Assembly (NCBI GenBank): GCA_024699855.1
Contig: JAMPIQ010000002.1
Span: 12,710,001-12,774,000, forward strand
Origin: Aphelenchoides besseyi
Taxonomy: Eukaryota; Nematoda; Chromadorea; Rhabditida; Aphelenchoididae
Direction of reading: 5' to 3'
DNA: 64,000 nt
The notes beneath the pieces were generated by a model. The model saw only the letters and a list, made by a program, of their open reading frames with translations. It did not search any database and had not been told where the DNA came from. Positions 45,409 to 59,500 of this stretch are shown here, piece by piece. Position 1 is the first letter of the stretch, and each line of letters starts with the position of its first letter. A program made the translations under genes and the position numbers.

Positions 45409-47222
45409 TTAAGTTGTCTCGTTGGTATGCGACTTATTCTTTGCTTGAAATTTGTTCGGATAGAAGACAATGCCATCAATCGTTTCGTCTCGACAAACCA
45501 ACGCTTCTGATTCGGCAATCAGTAATCTTAAAAACAAAGTTGCGTAATTTCAAAATAAGAAGGCTTACCGATCCATTGCTAAAGCCACATCAACGCCAAC
45601 ATGTGCGGAAACATCTTCAGGTCCAACAGCTTCCAATTTTTCAACACAACGAACAATTTCTTCGATTCCATCGTGTGCCTCAATTGTTGTTAGCTGCAAT
45701 CCAACAACACCGTCATCAAAACAACCGATTCTAAAAACAAATTTAAAAGAACTAATCAACCGTCAACGGTACCTAAATGACCCGTCTATTTCTTCCAAGT
45801 AGTTACAGGCATTATATAGATCTTCAGGCGAGATCAACGGGCCATCACGACAACGATTGATCCAACAAAATGCTTCGGCCAAACTCATCGCTCCACCACA
45901 TTCCTGCAAACGAATTGCGCAATGAATTTGATTTGAACTCACTTTTAACGGTTTTACGAGGATTGTGTTCAGATCTCGAGCCAATTCCAAGAAGTACGTC
46001 GATTCACTTCCGTCACTAATTCCCAGATTCAAAAGATATGTTTTAAACTGAGTAACCTGAAAGCCGTAGAATTCAAACACAACTTGACGATTGTCACTAC
46101 CTCGTCATCCGTAACATCACCAAACTGTTTTACTCGCAGTCGTTCTGTAATACTTTTCGACAGATTAACCATGTCACGGGCATGTTCCATAAGTTTACTC
46201 ATCTCATCAAATGCCTACAGAGCAAAAGCACTTTTTAAATCGGGTTTCTGTTTTCGTGCGCAACATCAAAAAAACAAGTGGATTGCCAAAGGAATGCAAA
46301 ACCGAAGCTTATTGGAAACATTTTTGCTTCAAAACAACAAAATGCGACACGTTTAGCCCACGGCAAAATCTGTGCTGTTAAAGCGGAATTTGGACATCAA
46401 AAAAGATCGTCGGATAAAGATTATCGAAGAGTGGGAAAGTTTCTACGTTGAATGTTATCGCCGGAAATGTTTTTAGATTAAAATCGAAGAAACATCACAG
46501 AATTGTTCACCAATCAACCACAGTACAGAACCTCCGAAGAAAGCAATGAACGCCAACTTTTCTTTGCACACGATCACTCACCTGACTAATAGACTCCTGA
46601 ATTTTGTTATGTTGATCGCTAATTCTTTTTTCTATTGTCGGAATGGCTGCTCGTTGACCCGACTGTCCGCTAATTGATCCCGAGTGTACGTGACTGTTTC
46701 GAGAACCGGCTGAACTTGAGCTGGAAGAGGTTCGCTTCCATGTTCCTCTGCTCAAAGCATCTGCGTAACGTTTGTAAAACTGTAATTTAATTCAGATACT
46801 TCACTAGCACATTGCATTGCACTTACATCTTCTTCGCCGCCGTTCTTGAACACAAAACGCAACGAATTGAAACCGGACGATGCAACCGGTCCTTGAATGT
46901 GATTACTGCCAACAGGCTTGAGTGTCACAATGATTTTTCCTCCTCGACCAAACATCGTCTTATGTTGACGCTCAATTTTATCAACAAATGAATGATGAAG
47001 AATAAGTCGGCAGTCCTAAAAATCGAATACGATTCTGCACCTGTGATTTCAACTGACTGGATCCGATGAATCCGCCCAAATGATCCGTTGAAGTGTGAGC
47101 GATGCGGTGCCCTGTTCGAATGCCGATTGTTTGAGATCACCGTCGTAGATGCCAACATGTCCGGCTTGACAGAGAATCTCTTCCATCGATTCTCCTGGTT
47201 GATACCAAGACAGTCGGTCCAT
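45409..47222 (-). CDS. vps-36: ESCRT-II subunit VPS36
   Basis: Minus strand from ATG 47222 to TAA 45409, about nine exons in phase. The N-terminal GLUE domain starts MDRLSWYQPGESMEEILCQ, has HVGIYDGDLKQSAFEQGTA and SLTLQRIIWADSSDP, then GRGGKIIVTLKPVGSNHI. A Ser-rich linker follows, then the winged-helix EAP30 part: AFDEMSKLMEHARDMVNLS, VTQFKTYLLNLGISDG, CGGAMSLAEAFCWINR, LISPEDLYNACNYLEEID, and RDETIDGIVFYPNKFQ near the end. VPS36 links ESCRT-II to PI3P and ubiquitin on endosomes. Length and order are normal. An ORF for a membrane protein ends 12 bases upstream on the same strand. Confidence 0.9.
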
Positions 47223-47234
47223 TTTGACCGTCGA

Positions 47235-47534
47235 CTAGTGTCCCAATTCGTGCCGTTTTGAGTTGTAAGTTGAGAAGAAGCAACGTCCTGCTTTCGTCAC
47301 AAAATAGATAAACGTGAATCGCACACACGCTAAACTTATTACGATCAAATACGCCGACGAAATGAGAGGCTCAGAATAGCGAACGATAAACTTCGTTAAA
47401 TTTTCCGAGTTCGTTTGAGCAGTGAACACCAATGGCAAAAATAGTTCCAATTGTATGAGTGCACGAAACGCGTAGGCGAAAAGAAGAAGAATGTAAAGAT
47501 GAGCAGCAAATGGAAAAGAAGGATATAAGAGCGA
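47235..47534 (-). CDS. Multi-pass membrane protein, last exon, unrecognised
   Basis: After an acceptor-like ctgtgag at 47535 the minus strand is open for about 100 codons to TAG 47235. It reads FAAHLYILLLFAYAFRALIQ, ISSAYLIVISLACVRFTFIY and ends SKRHELGH. At least three hydrophobic helices are visible. The stop lies 12 bases before the vps36 ATG on the same strand, closer than any normal promoter, so the two may form an operon or this reading may be vps36 leader. Upstream exons were not found with confidence. Confidence 0.4.
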   Translation of the reverse strand, partial: SLLYPSFPFAAHLYILLLFAYAFRALIQLELFLPLVFTAQTNSENLTKFIVRYSEPLISSAYLIVISLACVRFTFIYFVTKAGRCFFSTYNSKRHELGH

Positions 47535-50500
47535 ATTGAGGTCTCACAGTTCAGATTCCAAGAGTTTCAACGCAAATGGCAATTGGAACAAGGGTTGTTA
47601 ACATCTTTTTTGTATGAAAGCAAAAATGAAACAAACAAACGACTTGGAAGTAAACGTTGAGAAATTAAACGGTTCAGAACGAAAGTACTAACAAACCTAC
47701 GCTTTGCGTTTTGGAGCGTGTCCATTGAAATAAAAATATGAAGTGGGAGATGGAGGGAAATTTTGAAAAATTTTTTGAAGAAGCGCTCCTTCCTGCACGT
47801 TTCCTTTTTGCCGGGCAAAGTTTAGTCAAACGACTTTGAAGAGAAATTGGCCGGAAGGCAATGTCGTTTGTGGACTTGCCACCTAGTCCGTATGTCACAA
47901 GCTTCAACCGTTCCGAACCGCTCGGTCGGCGGGAGATGAGTAGAATTCGGATAGCAGTCATGGCCAGTGGTCGGATTTCATCAAAAACGGCTCCGCTTGT
48001 CCTATTTCGCTGCTTCTACTCACTCCGCTCATCTTCCTTTCCGCTCCTTGTTTCGCTCGTCCGCTTAAATGCAAAAATAAGCTTACAGCATACCATGGAA
48101 TAACAATAAGTCTGCTGTCGGACCCAAATCTCTTCTTCCGTTAGCAAACAAAATCATTTCAGAGTTTTATTGCCGTGTTGAATGGAACCCGGCGATGTCG
48201 AGTACAAGAATCGAATACAAGTTCAATGGAATATCGTCGGTTAGTTGAATTTCGAAAAGCTTACTATTGATAGAAAGAAGATAAGAACGTGAGAAAATGG
48301 ACCATGAATTCCCATGCAAAAAAACGTCGACTTCTTTTACCTGCTCAGAAAGCAAGATGTCAAGAGGAATGCCGTCGCTTTCAAAGTGCCATTCACACGT
48401 CATTTGTCAGTTAAATTCCAATTAAAAAGTAAACGCAATTACTGGAACTTGAATTCGAAAAACGACAGGAAACTGATCAAAACTCCGAACGCGTCAGCGG
48501 TCCAAAGCTGATCGATAATGAGCTCGAATGGAACTTGCAGATGATGGAGATGATGTGAGAACCAACGAAAAGAAGCAAAAGTGACGCTGTTCATTGGAAC
48601 CGTTGGTTCGGAGTGCTAAAAACGTCAACTGCTCCAACGCGGCCAAAGAGTTCGTTTGGCCGTGACTTTTTAGAGACGCGTTTCCGCTCGTGGCACGTTC
48701 ATCCGCTGCACAGTTCGTTTGTTCGGACGCTTATTCTTCTTCATTCGTCCTCCCTTCAACTTATAAACCATTGAAATATTCAGACGCGCATATGCATTGG
48801 AATTCTTCTGCCATTTGCCAAAGGGCAAACCCCACGAGTTCAGATGGCGTCTGTTCGAAGTTCGTGTTTTCTGACAAAATTCACTTCGTAGACATTTCAA
48901 CCAAAACCATTAAATGGTCCAATTTCACAAACCATAACGGCAACAAATGAGATTCAAATGTCTTCCCCTGACAATTCATATTGATAGAAACTAGTTTACG
49001 TGTAATACAAAACTATACGAAGAGGTATAATCGGCTGATGAAGATAAACAATAAGCAGTCGAAAACCATTTTATGTCTCCAATACGATACTCAAACCCAA
49101 TGATGTAGGACAATGGTCAATTCAATCGATATTCGACCAGACGTAAAAACGATCTATCGCCTTTTTTTCTTTCTATTGGCAATTTCAGAACAGCCGCCCA
49201 TTCTTTCGCGGTGTCACGGGCATATTAAAGAAAGTGGCAAAGTCATTTTCCAAAATTACGAGACACCGCTGTTTTGGCCATTTGATTTTCTCTACTTCTC
49301 GACCACGTTTATGTTTATTGGCTGTAATGACAAGGCGGACAGATGGTCACGGTGTTTGGAACTTGCGTTGTAATCTGCTACCAACAAGCGAATAAGAACT
49401 TTGGCGTGAGCTTAATCTCGTCAAATAGACAGCGACGAGATTGATGAGATCTCGTTAGTTTGAACATAAATTACCAGTAGCAATCCGACAATTTGCCAAT
49501 TAATCCATCAAATTCTTTCAATTCGATGAGTAATCTGATGATAAAACTCAGCTTGCGACTATTCATTTTGAAGAAAAACATTTGAACTGAGCAAAACAAA
49601 CCGCATTTTATTGGTCGAATTTGATTGAACAAAGAGATTCTGTCAAGTATCGTTGTCCTCTTCAATTAGGATCGAATTTCCATTTGCTGTGGGAGTCATT
49701 TAACGTTAAGTAGCCATTTTGACACGTACAAAATAAACGGGAACTCACAAACTTCAATCGTAACATGTGGATTTACATGATCCGCGCTCAAACAAGTGAT
49801 TTAACCAGCGGATTGTTTACTGAGCCTCTCCGATCGCATTCACTCTGTTGGCGTAAAAGAAGATAGCCACTGGTCAATGAACAACTTTGACGGTATTAAA
49901 CGGCAGTTTTTCCTTTCTTATTGAAGATTATAAACAACTCTGTTTGGTGTTTGACGAGTAGAAAAAATTGCTTGTCCAGTCGTTTCTATTCTGTTCAGTT
50001 ATCGGCTATGCAGTCGAATTGCGATTCCAGTCATGTATGTGCTCTAACATAAGACAATTGCACGTTTTGTTGTTCGTGCTAATGACCTGGAAGTTCGGTC
50101 ACATATCCAATTGATTCGAACGCAAACCGATCGCCGAAACGCATTTGAAATGTGAAGCGAACGTTTATGGAGAAAAGGCGATCGGCTCGCGACAAGTTTT
50201 GTTCTTACACTCACGCAACGTTAAGGATAAGTAGAATGCGTTTGTCGACATTGAGAATAAGAAACCGATTAAGAGATGGCGGCTAAATCCGCCTGATTGA
50301 TGATGTGCGAAGTAACATCAATCAGCAGTACAATCGGTGCGCTGGTTATGCGATATTCTGCTTAATTGCAGTTTAATTACTGACAGTATGGTTTCCTAAT
50401 TTACGTGCGTCTTTATACTTAAATGACATTCTATCGTGATATACTTCTTCAAGATTATTGTCATAAAATTTAGACACAGAAATTCTCTTAAGTATGCAGT

Positions 50501-50590
50501 TGGCGAGAAGACTTTCGTCAAGTATCACAGGTTTTTTATTCTATGTCTACACAGCAGTATAGAGGGTTTAGATCTTTTGTTGATAAAAAA
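47535..50590. other. Region without a confidently supported gene
   Basis: About 3 kb. Candidate pieces: plus 47861 onward (MSFVDLPPSPYVTSFNRSE), overlapped by an equally open minus frame 47961-47674; minus 48403-48167 (TDDIPLNLYSILVLDIAGF) ending in a stop that overlaps aataaa; and a minus frame near 48610-48480 (PFELIIDQLWTADAFGVLIS). The last two could be exons of one unrecognised minus-strand gene. Minus 48900-48670 is basic and unassigned. From 49.4 to 50.4 kb I see nothing. Confidence 0.3.
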
Positions 50591-50599
50591 GAAGACCAA

Positions 50600-53500
50600 C
50601 CAGATCTCAGAAAATGTAGAAACGGCAACCAGGTATATGGAGCTTAGAAACTTAATCAATGGTCGTTTTAGACATCCGCTTCATTTGGCAGTCGCGATGA
50701 ACGATAAACTGAAGATACGACAACTTCTGGATAGTGGATTCTCTGATGTAGACGATGAAGATGATCGAGGCAGATAGATTTGTAGATGTCGAACTAACAT
50801 CTTTTTTTAGGTCGAATACCCTTTCAAATTGCAGTTTTGGGGAAAGACATCGAGCTTGTTCAGTTTCTAATTGATCAAGGATCCTGTATTGATCATGCTG
50901 ACTATAATCAAACAACCGCTGCCCATTTTTGTATTACATACAATAAATTTGAAGCGTTTCAATTGCTACTGGACGCTGGAGCTGATTTCTTGCAGGTTGA
51001 CAAGTGGAGTAAATCAGCTTTTGATGTTGCATGCGAACTTGGACGAAATGAAGTCGAATAAACTCACAGTTATGCGTAATATTTCTGTTTAGATGCTAGA
51101 CGAGTTCATCGATCAAGGAATAGTTCAAGAGGTTATTCGTCGAGTTAACACATCCGTTCGTCTAAACAATACGTGTCTCCATTTAGCGGCAAGAAATGGA
51201 CACGTGGATGTAAACTGTGAATTGAATTCGTTTGCTCATTTTGAAGTTCCAGATTTGCTACAAGTTGTTAGAATTGGGTTTCAACATAAACGTGACTACA
51301 GATAAGGGATCAGCATTGCACGAAGCGATTAGTGGAACGCATATTCACGTAGTGCGTTTGTTATTGCACGTATGTTGAATTGAAACCAATTTTGCAAGAT
51401 TTTGTTTTAGCTTGGAATCGACCATCAGATTGTTGACCGCAATCAACAAACCGCAAAGATGTTGGCTGAAAAATGTTCCGAACAAATGTCAGTATCGGGC
51501 TCTTTGATTAACACACTACTGCAACGTAAGTGCCTTGAAATTTACGGTCCCGTCAACTCACGATCTGAATCAGCTTGTGATTTTGTTTGCCAATTACGAA
51601 AAACGCGTTTACGTAAACAACCACTGACTGTTTATGACAGTTCATTTGTTTTTTATAATCGAGAACACGCTTGCTAAAACATCCATTGTGTTTTTGAATC
51701 CATCTGATTTCACGGTGATTGTTGAACTGACAATTTGACTTCCTAAATCAATGCGAATTGATGAAGAAGAAGCGACAGACAAAGTGGTTGCTGTGAATTG
51801 ATTACTTCGCTTTTCGGCAACATTTCACCGCGTTTCCGAAATCGTATCCACGTCCATTAATCTCCAGTGAGATAGAAAGATGAACTGCGCAACCTCATCG
51901 GAAACACTTCGTCCGGTCTCTGGATTCGCCTGTGGCTTTTCGCTTTGCCGCCAATCGCCGGCCACTAATCGTTGTCCACTTCGAGTCAATTTGCGAAAAA
52001 GTGCCAACCGAAAACATCAGTTCACATTCAACCAGTGGTTTGTGAGTTGTTCATGTGTTATAAAAGTGATCTTTTTGAAGGTTTTGTTCAGTCGGACGCG
52101 ATAAGCAGTCGGTCAAATTAAAATTTGTAAAGAATGAACCTCAAAACCAATTCGTTTTGTTTGAAGTAGCTTACGCGCTTGTTTGCTTTTCATATTAGAA
52201 GTTTGCAATCAACGAAGTTGGTGAACAAACCAAACTCCAGCTTTTTACTTAACCTTCCCAGATCTTATCTTCACCAAGATTTATGCGTCATTTACAACAT
52301 TTGCCTCATAATTGCGATCAAAATCTGTTCGTTATTAAAAGTCGAGTTTTTCTTGTTGCTTTCGGTTAACAGGTACTGAAGTGTCGACGGGGCTTGTATG
52401 GTCGATACGCGTAGCATGTGTTCGTGAATGTCCTTGTTGGGTCTCGATTTTCGCTACACGCCAATTTGAGTGCGCGATCTGACGGCGCCAATCGTAAAGA
52501 GTGCACGAAAACAACGTCGAGTGCCAAAACCGAACGCATTTCTCTGGCGCGCGGCCGTTCACAAACTCCAAGTAGTTCGATTTTACAACTACTGCGACTT
52601 ATGCGAATGAAACCATTAATTTTGTTGTTTACGTGAGTTACCGTTGTGCAGGCGACTATTGTGTAAAATGAGAGATCGGAAGTGGCTCTCTTGTTTTTGA
52701 GGTACGTCTCGAATGACCAAGACGCGATGAGTGGGTTAAAAACTGTTCGCTGCGTTGACGTGAACCTCCGACCTCTTACTCTGTCATTAAGGTCCGATTG
52801 CTCTCACCTGCTCATTGTGCGATTAACCTCGTTGATGAGGTTGTTTTGGCCGTGAGCTATAAAATTACCAGAAAGATCGCATTTAATGGGAAGGTTTTTG
52901 CTCATACTTTCACTTGTAGATATTGCTATCTTAGGTATTTGACAAATCATTCTAAATTCTTTGGGAAGCTAAATGGCAGCGATAAGCGAACGTCAAGTTG
53001 ATGAATAGGTAGCGCAGGAGTGCTGTGAACTATAAGCTATCGATTGCTGATGAGTAATGTCACGAAAAGACCAATGTCATCTTTTGCTTAACACTCATAT
53101 TGCTCTTCGTATACCTGAGCGGTTGAGTGCTAACGCGCAACAGAACGACTCAAGTGTCCGGCTGTTGAATACCAAAAGGCATCTGCTTGATTCCGGGATG
53201 GTTGCGCAATGACAACCGGCACTACGACTAGTTGGACTTGGCATTCCACCTGAAAAGACTGTCTAGTTGCGCGTCCACTCATTTTACTCATCAATTAGAA
53301 AATGAATGGAATGATCAGCTGTCGTCATTTATAACGAGGGTCAAATGGCAATGACCGTCGAGCATAAATAGATTGTCTTCGTTGTTGGTCGTTTTACTGA
53401 CATCTGCAGATGATTTCGAATGCGCGAGTTCGCGTGTTGTTTGATTCAATTCATTAGTGAATCAAAAGCGGGTTTAGTTTTCAATTAAAAGCATCTTTCT

Positions 53501-56500
53501 GGGAATCGAATGTTTTAAGCGATCCGTAAATGATACGTGGGTGTTTCGTTGAGGTAAAATTCGTTTCTTTAGTCGTGGAATGTCGCTTGAAATCGTGAGG
53601 AGCTTCGAATTTTACGCGTCGTTGAATTTATTCTTGTCGTTTGAATTTCCATCTGTAGCCGTCGATCTTCTGCTCATCTTATGTCATCGCTTGTCTAACA
53701 ACGAGGCGCGCAATTCTCTGTCGTGGGATTTCGATGCGAAATTCAGCGGATTTCAACGCTCCTCATTTGCATAAGCTTAAATTGCGCAAGCCATTGCACC
53801 TCTCCAATGCGCAAGAACCGTGGAAGCACTCGAATCCAAAAGCAGCGGGAGCGTGTTATCATTTTGGTGTGAAATGCATTAAAAACCTCCAGAATCGTAT
53901 GCTAATAGTGAATCGTATTTATGTTTAATGCAAAACGACAGCAATTTTGGGTGCGGAAGAACGCAATTTTCCCGATTGGGTGTTCTCAACTGCGCGTTCT
54001 TGTTAGTTACAAAACGGAACACGACTAATTGAATGGTGTCGGCCTTACTCAAATGTTGTTCTTCTACAGTGTTTGTTAAACGCCGCTAAAGGTCGTATAA
54101 CTCGGCCCACGAAAAACATGAGGCTTTGGCTTATCCATCGTGTTCCAATCGCTTGGACAGACGCCATGGCCTTGCCGTCATTCCGGTAAGCCGACCACCG
54201 CAGCGCTATTCTGCATAGGCTGTCGTCTGACCTCCGTTTTACAGCCGTGTGTATTGGCGAGCACTTTTCGAGCTCGACGGTCGATCAGACCAATGTGCCG
54301 AATCGCACCGGCATATGATTGCCATTTGTGTAGTCCGCGCGATGGCTGATTCAGTCCTTGGGCTCTCAATCATTTCTGCCGCCGTTCCGAAGACAGCCCA
54401 TAATTGATGGCTAATCGGCAACAAAAAAAGACCGAGATTTAGTTCTTTAAACTGTTCGGATTTGAGCTTTTTGTTCGCATTGCTTCTCCGGAAGTTTGTG
54501 GATGGAAATCATCGTCTTTGTGTTTGACATTTAGAGCCACGTGAAACTAATCCTCAGTTATTTTTGGCTTCTGCTCATTTGTTATAGTGCTGAATTGAAG
54601 ACATTCAACGTGAATTTCAAGGCTTCTTGATTATGTTGTTATGTTTTCTACATCAAACGTTTTTCAGTATTATTTCAAAACCTTCATGGCGAACTCTTTT
54701 ATTCTCCAAACAAATTATGTTTCTTTCGGATGTATTTTTCGTAATCCAAAACGCGGATTGATGGTCATTTTTGGTCATGCTTTTACACTTTGAATGTTCG
54801 CGTATTCGTCGTATACTACGACCAACGGTTTATAAACTCACCCGCATTCTATTTGACCACGATAAAAATAGACCAAGTGTATAGCTGGGACTTCTTCTCG
54901 TAACGTTTTGGTCTCAATTTACAATTGTAAGCTAAATTTGGCACAAAAAATGATGTCTGGATTTGGAGTTTATTACGTCGGCGTAAAACCGAACACCACC
55001 GGATTGTTGTGTCAATGTTTGGTCGCGAATTTATGGCAAATCTATTGATTTACGTGATGCAATTAAGTTTGTTCTTTCAGAGTACCCCATCAAAGACTAC
55101 GAGGACTCTGAGAATCCGTCGCGACTTTCGTTCCAAGCGAATGAGAAAATCCGGGTAAGTAATGGAATTAATGATCGTTGTTTTGTGAAGTGACCAGAAG
55201 GACAAAGTAGATAGGGGGTTGAGAGCTCGAAGATCGGATTAGTTAGTGGCGGTTATTTTTGATGAATGAAGAAAACTGACGGATGGTCGTATTTCTTTCT
55301 GAAAGTTTTGCCCACGGTTTGCTTTCTTCATTCATTCATCGATGTACGTTGCGGTTAAAATGGTCCACGGATTCGAATTCCAGAATTAGTCTTCGACTCA
55401 AGTGACGAGTTTTTTTACGAATTTTTCAAATTTCTGGTCATGCTCGGACGAATCAAGCGAATATAAAGCACAACAAACAGCAGCGGTTAAGACGGAAATT
55501 CCGCTGTGTTGTCCGATGTCCGGTTAAGAAATAACATGCAATCTGAGCGAGCCATTTCGTACTGTTCAGCTGACCATTGGAATACTCATTCGATGTTTCC
55601 AAATCGTTGAGGGAAAATCTCGGGTATTTGCGAAAATTGAATGCCCTCAAATTCTATCGCGCATTCCATCGAAACACACGTTTACGTGGGTAACGAGAGA
55701 TGCGAACAACATCGTGACAGTTCGTCCTTGCAACCCTTATTACGGCGTTCTTTTTGCTTGTTAACGATCCATTGCCCTTATGGGAATTCGGTTGTTTGTC
55801 AAACACCGTTGGAATTGAAATTCCCACTTTTTTGAAAACTCAATTTTCTTACTCAAATGTAACTCGAAAACTTTTCCGTTCGTTTTTTCTCTCGAGTGAC
55901 CATCGCAGTTGGTAGCCGATACGTCTAATCGCTCACCGACACGGACGTTTTCTTTCACACGCACTCCATTTGACTGTTTTTTGGGCGATTTCTTTCGGTT
56001 TCTGTGCAAATATTCAAATCAAATTTCCACTCATCGCAAAATCCCGACCGAAAAGCGATCCGCTGCAACTCGCTAGAACCGTGAGGTTTTGCCACAAAAC
56101 TTTCCCTCGACTCCTACGGTATTTGTGTTGAGCGACAGACGACATCCGTCGGCACTTGTATTTCAGAAAAAGAAGCTTCTTAAGGTTTTTACGAATATCT
56201 TCCGGTTGTTGCTTCGGTTTCTCGTATCCGATTCGTAACGCGCGTTTGCCATTAAAAGCCGGATCTTTTTTCTTGCGAATCTCAAGCGCAATTTACATTC
56301 AAGGAAACAACTTGTACGCGAAACGATTCGCGTCAAATGGCTTTTACCGAACTTTGATTCGTGAAAATACCTGAAAACGTTTGTGTAAAGCGCAAATGTC
56401 AGAGCTTTTGCGGGACATAATCCCGAACGAGCGAGCGAACGGATTGGTCACTTCGGTCACTTGGCTCTTTCATCGTCGTCGAACTTCGAGTTTCGCTCTT

Positions 56501-59500
56501 CTCGCCATCAATCCATGAGACATCAAAAAGTGGGCAAATCGGCGAGCGAAAACGTCCAAGACGTAAAGTGATAGTCGTTTATGACGAAGCCTTTGCTTAG
56601 GAAGGTATGTTCACTCCGATTTCCCGCTTTGCTTGGTCGCTCCCTCGTCTCTTCTGTCGCGTCCATTTATCGTGGTTTTGGCGGCTCGTTTCTCTTCTTT
56701 CCACTTCCGCTCCTTTCAAATCAATCGGGAACTAATGTACGTATGAATTAGAAGATTGAGTCGCAACAAAGTGATGTCTACGACAAACCATCTCATCGCT
56801 GAAGGCATCGAATCTTAATTATTTCATGGCTTGGTTCCAGTGTTGAATTCAGTTTACAACCAATCGAAACGCCTAATTCTGCGCATAAACATTGCTGCTG
56901 TTTTGTTCAATAGCCCCAAATAGAGGGGAAGTGATCGGTCCTTCTTACTCACGAACACAGCGGGATCTTCGCTATGCTTATTTGCAATGCGGGAAGTCGC
57001 AAGGTTTGTTGCTCATTTGGTAATGGACAGTAGAAGCGAAACAGTTTTCGCCTGCAAAATTGTACTAGTCGGATATGCACTTATGAGCTGATAATTCGGA
57101 ATCCGGATTCGTTGTCATAGCCCGAAATGATACTAATAACCAGGCGAATTGTTTGTTTTCCGTGAAAAGTGGACATCTTGCAAACAATGATCCGTGCGTG
57201 AATTGATCTCTTAACAACGCGAAAGCCAGGAATTATGCGTCGAAGGTGTGTGTATGAATCAAGATGCATAACACGCTTCTCTTTCTTGTTGTTCCAATGA
57301 AACTCTTGAAGCAGTGAATGCAATCGATTTCAATTCATTGTGCCGTTCCCACCCACGCGGTTAAATATTTTTCAATTAAAAATTTACGATCAATTAAATC
57401 ATTTCAGATAATCGATCGCAGTAACCATCGTTTCTGGAAAGGGATCGTTTCTGAAAGCTCTGGTGGACGCTCGAAGTGCGGTTTTTTTCCGCCTTATACA
57501 ACTGAAATCGACGAGGTTTGTAGTGCAGGTGAGTCTTCGGTTGAGAATCCGCAATTTTGCCGTTGAGACGATTTTTGTGTAGCTCCTTCTTGTAATAGTC
57601 GTTTTGCGCTGAAGAATCTCAAATGCGCGAGAAAAGAAGTGTGCGGTAAATTTCGCATTAATTACGCACAGGTCAACGTTTCGAACTTGAACATGACCTT
57701 TGGGTTAACTTTGAGTTACAGCCTTCAAACATACATTCACGTTTTATTTTAATCTTTTTGCTTAGTTCATTATTCGTACGATTAGTTCGATTTATGTTGT
57801 TGTTGTGTTTAGTTGATAGTATGCCCGGAATTCACCCCTTTCGAAACAAGGACAAGATGACGATACGGAAAATGAAACGCGTGGATGTTCCACAAGTTCC
57901 GGAACTGCACGGGATGAGCGAAATCGTTTCACGTCGATCGAGACACTTTTCCAGTGGATCTTATTCCTCGTCAAACGCGCTTCCAACGGAGCATGGAGCA
58001 ATGGAGTTGAAAAGCTTTTGTCATTCCTCATCTGCAAGTTCATCACGGGCACCAAGCTGCTGTGCCGATCATTCCGGTGAGTGGTAGTTTTATTGTTTCT
58101 TCTTTCGTACACCCATCAAACGACGCATTTGTGAAATTACGTTTTGCTTCTGGTAATTGGCATCCGATTTCTGTTGGTTCGTGGTTGTGTTGGAGGAACA
58201 GCTCAATTGCCATAAATGAGAGCACTTTAAGTTCGACGGGAAGATCACATGCGCATTTCACTTGGCGCCTCACTATTGTGTACTTCTGACGAAGCGTAAA
58301 GCAGATGGTTCGCGCTTGTCGACAACATCCAAGGTCTTAGTGCGAACAACTCGTGGCTTTGCCATCAGCAATTTTGTCGAAGTTTCTTAGCGGCCTTGTG
58401 TTTGCGATGCTCATTTTTGACGACGACGACGAAGAATTTGCATGTGTGTTCCATTAAAGTGATTGTGTTTGTTTTCGTTTCGCACACTGCCGACAAAGCA
58501 ATTCAAGATGAGTGACAACCCGCAATCGCGCGAAAGGAAATGTCGGGCATTCTCTTCACTAAATTTTCTCATTTCTGAAAATCTTGCAGTCTTCTTTAGC
58601 AACTTGTATTTTGCATTCGAGAGTCAATTTCACTCACCGCCTTCTCTAATTCACTTCCAAGTGTCCATATGTCTTTCTTATTCGTTTTTACTATGCGGAC
58701 AGCAATCCAACTGATCAGCTAAGCGCTCTTTGTTTTCGACCTGCGAAAGGTTCTCAAGCTGTCTTAATGGCTGTAGATCATCACTTTTTTATAACCTTCG
58801 GCCAATTCGCCCATCAAATCCTCGAATATTCGTCCACTCGAAACTCTTAACCGCAAGTCAAACGTACTGCTTTTTTGAAGCACTCATTGTTTCTGATGTC
58901 ACTTTCTATACGAAATTACCAGGTTTCATAACCGAAGATCTTTTTAGATTTCGCTACAAACGGCGATCCTCGTCATTCCATCGGCGTTGGATCGGCCATG
59001 TCAACAAGTTCACGCAATTACGGAACATTGACTACATTTCAATCGAAAATCAACTCTGCATCATACGTTCCAATTCAGTTGTCTCATAATCGCAATTCCA
59101 CGTCTTCCAGTAGCAGTAGTTCGGGAATAGAAAGTTTGAAGGTGAGCATTTTCATAGCTTGATTAAACTTGTTTGTAAAGCTGCATCTCTGTAATGTTAT
59201 TGTTTTAAGGCCCTCAGTCAGGTAGCAACGTCGAATAGTTCAACATCGTTCAACTCTACTTCGTTTATTTCTGACGATTCGCCAACTAACTGCCCGGATA
59301 GAATGCAAAAGTCGAGTCCATATGCCAGTTCGCAATCTTCTCATCGACATTCGTCAGCCGGTTCAGATACTTCTTCCCGACCGCGGTCTCAATGTGCGCA
59401 CTTCAATTCGCTTCCGTGTAATATTGGAGAAATGATTGCACAAGGAATTCCGGTAATTTCTAATGAAAACGATTCTTACAACCAAATTCACAGGATGCTG

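Noticed and set aside
58730..59089. 119-codon plus frame upstream of Caskin linker exon
   Set aside because: Crosses the acceptor at 58947; downstream of it another frame gives the Ser-rich Caskin linker in phase with its neighbours.
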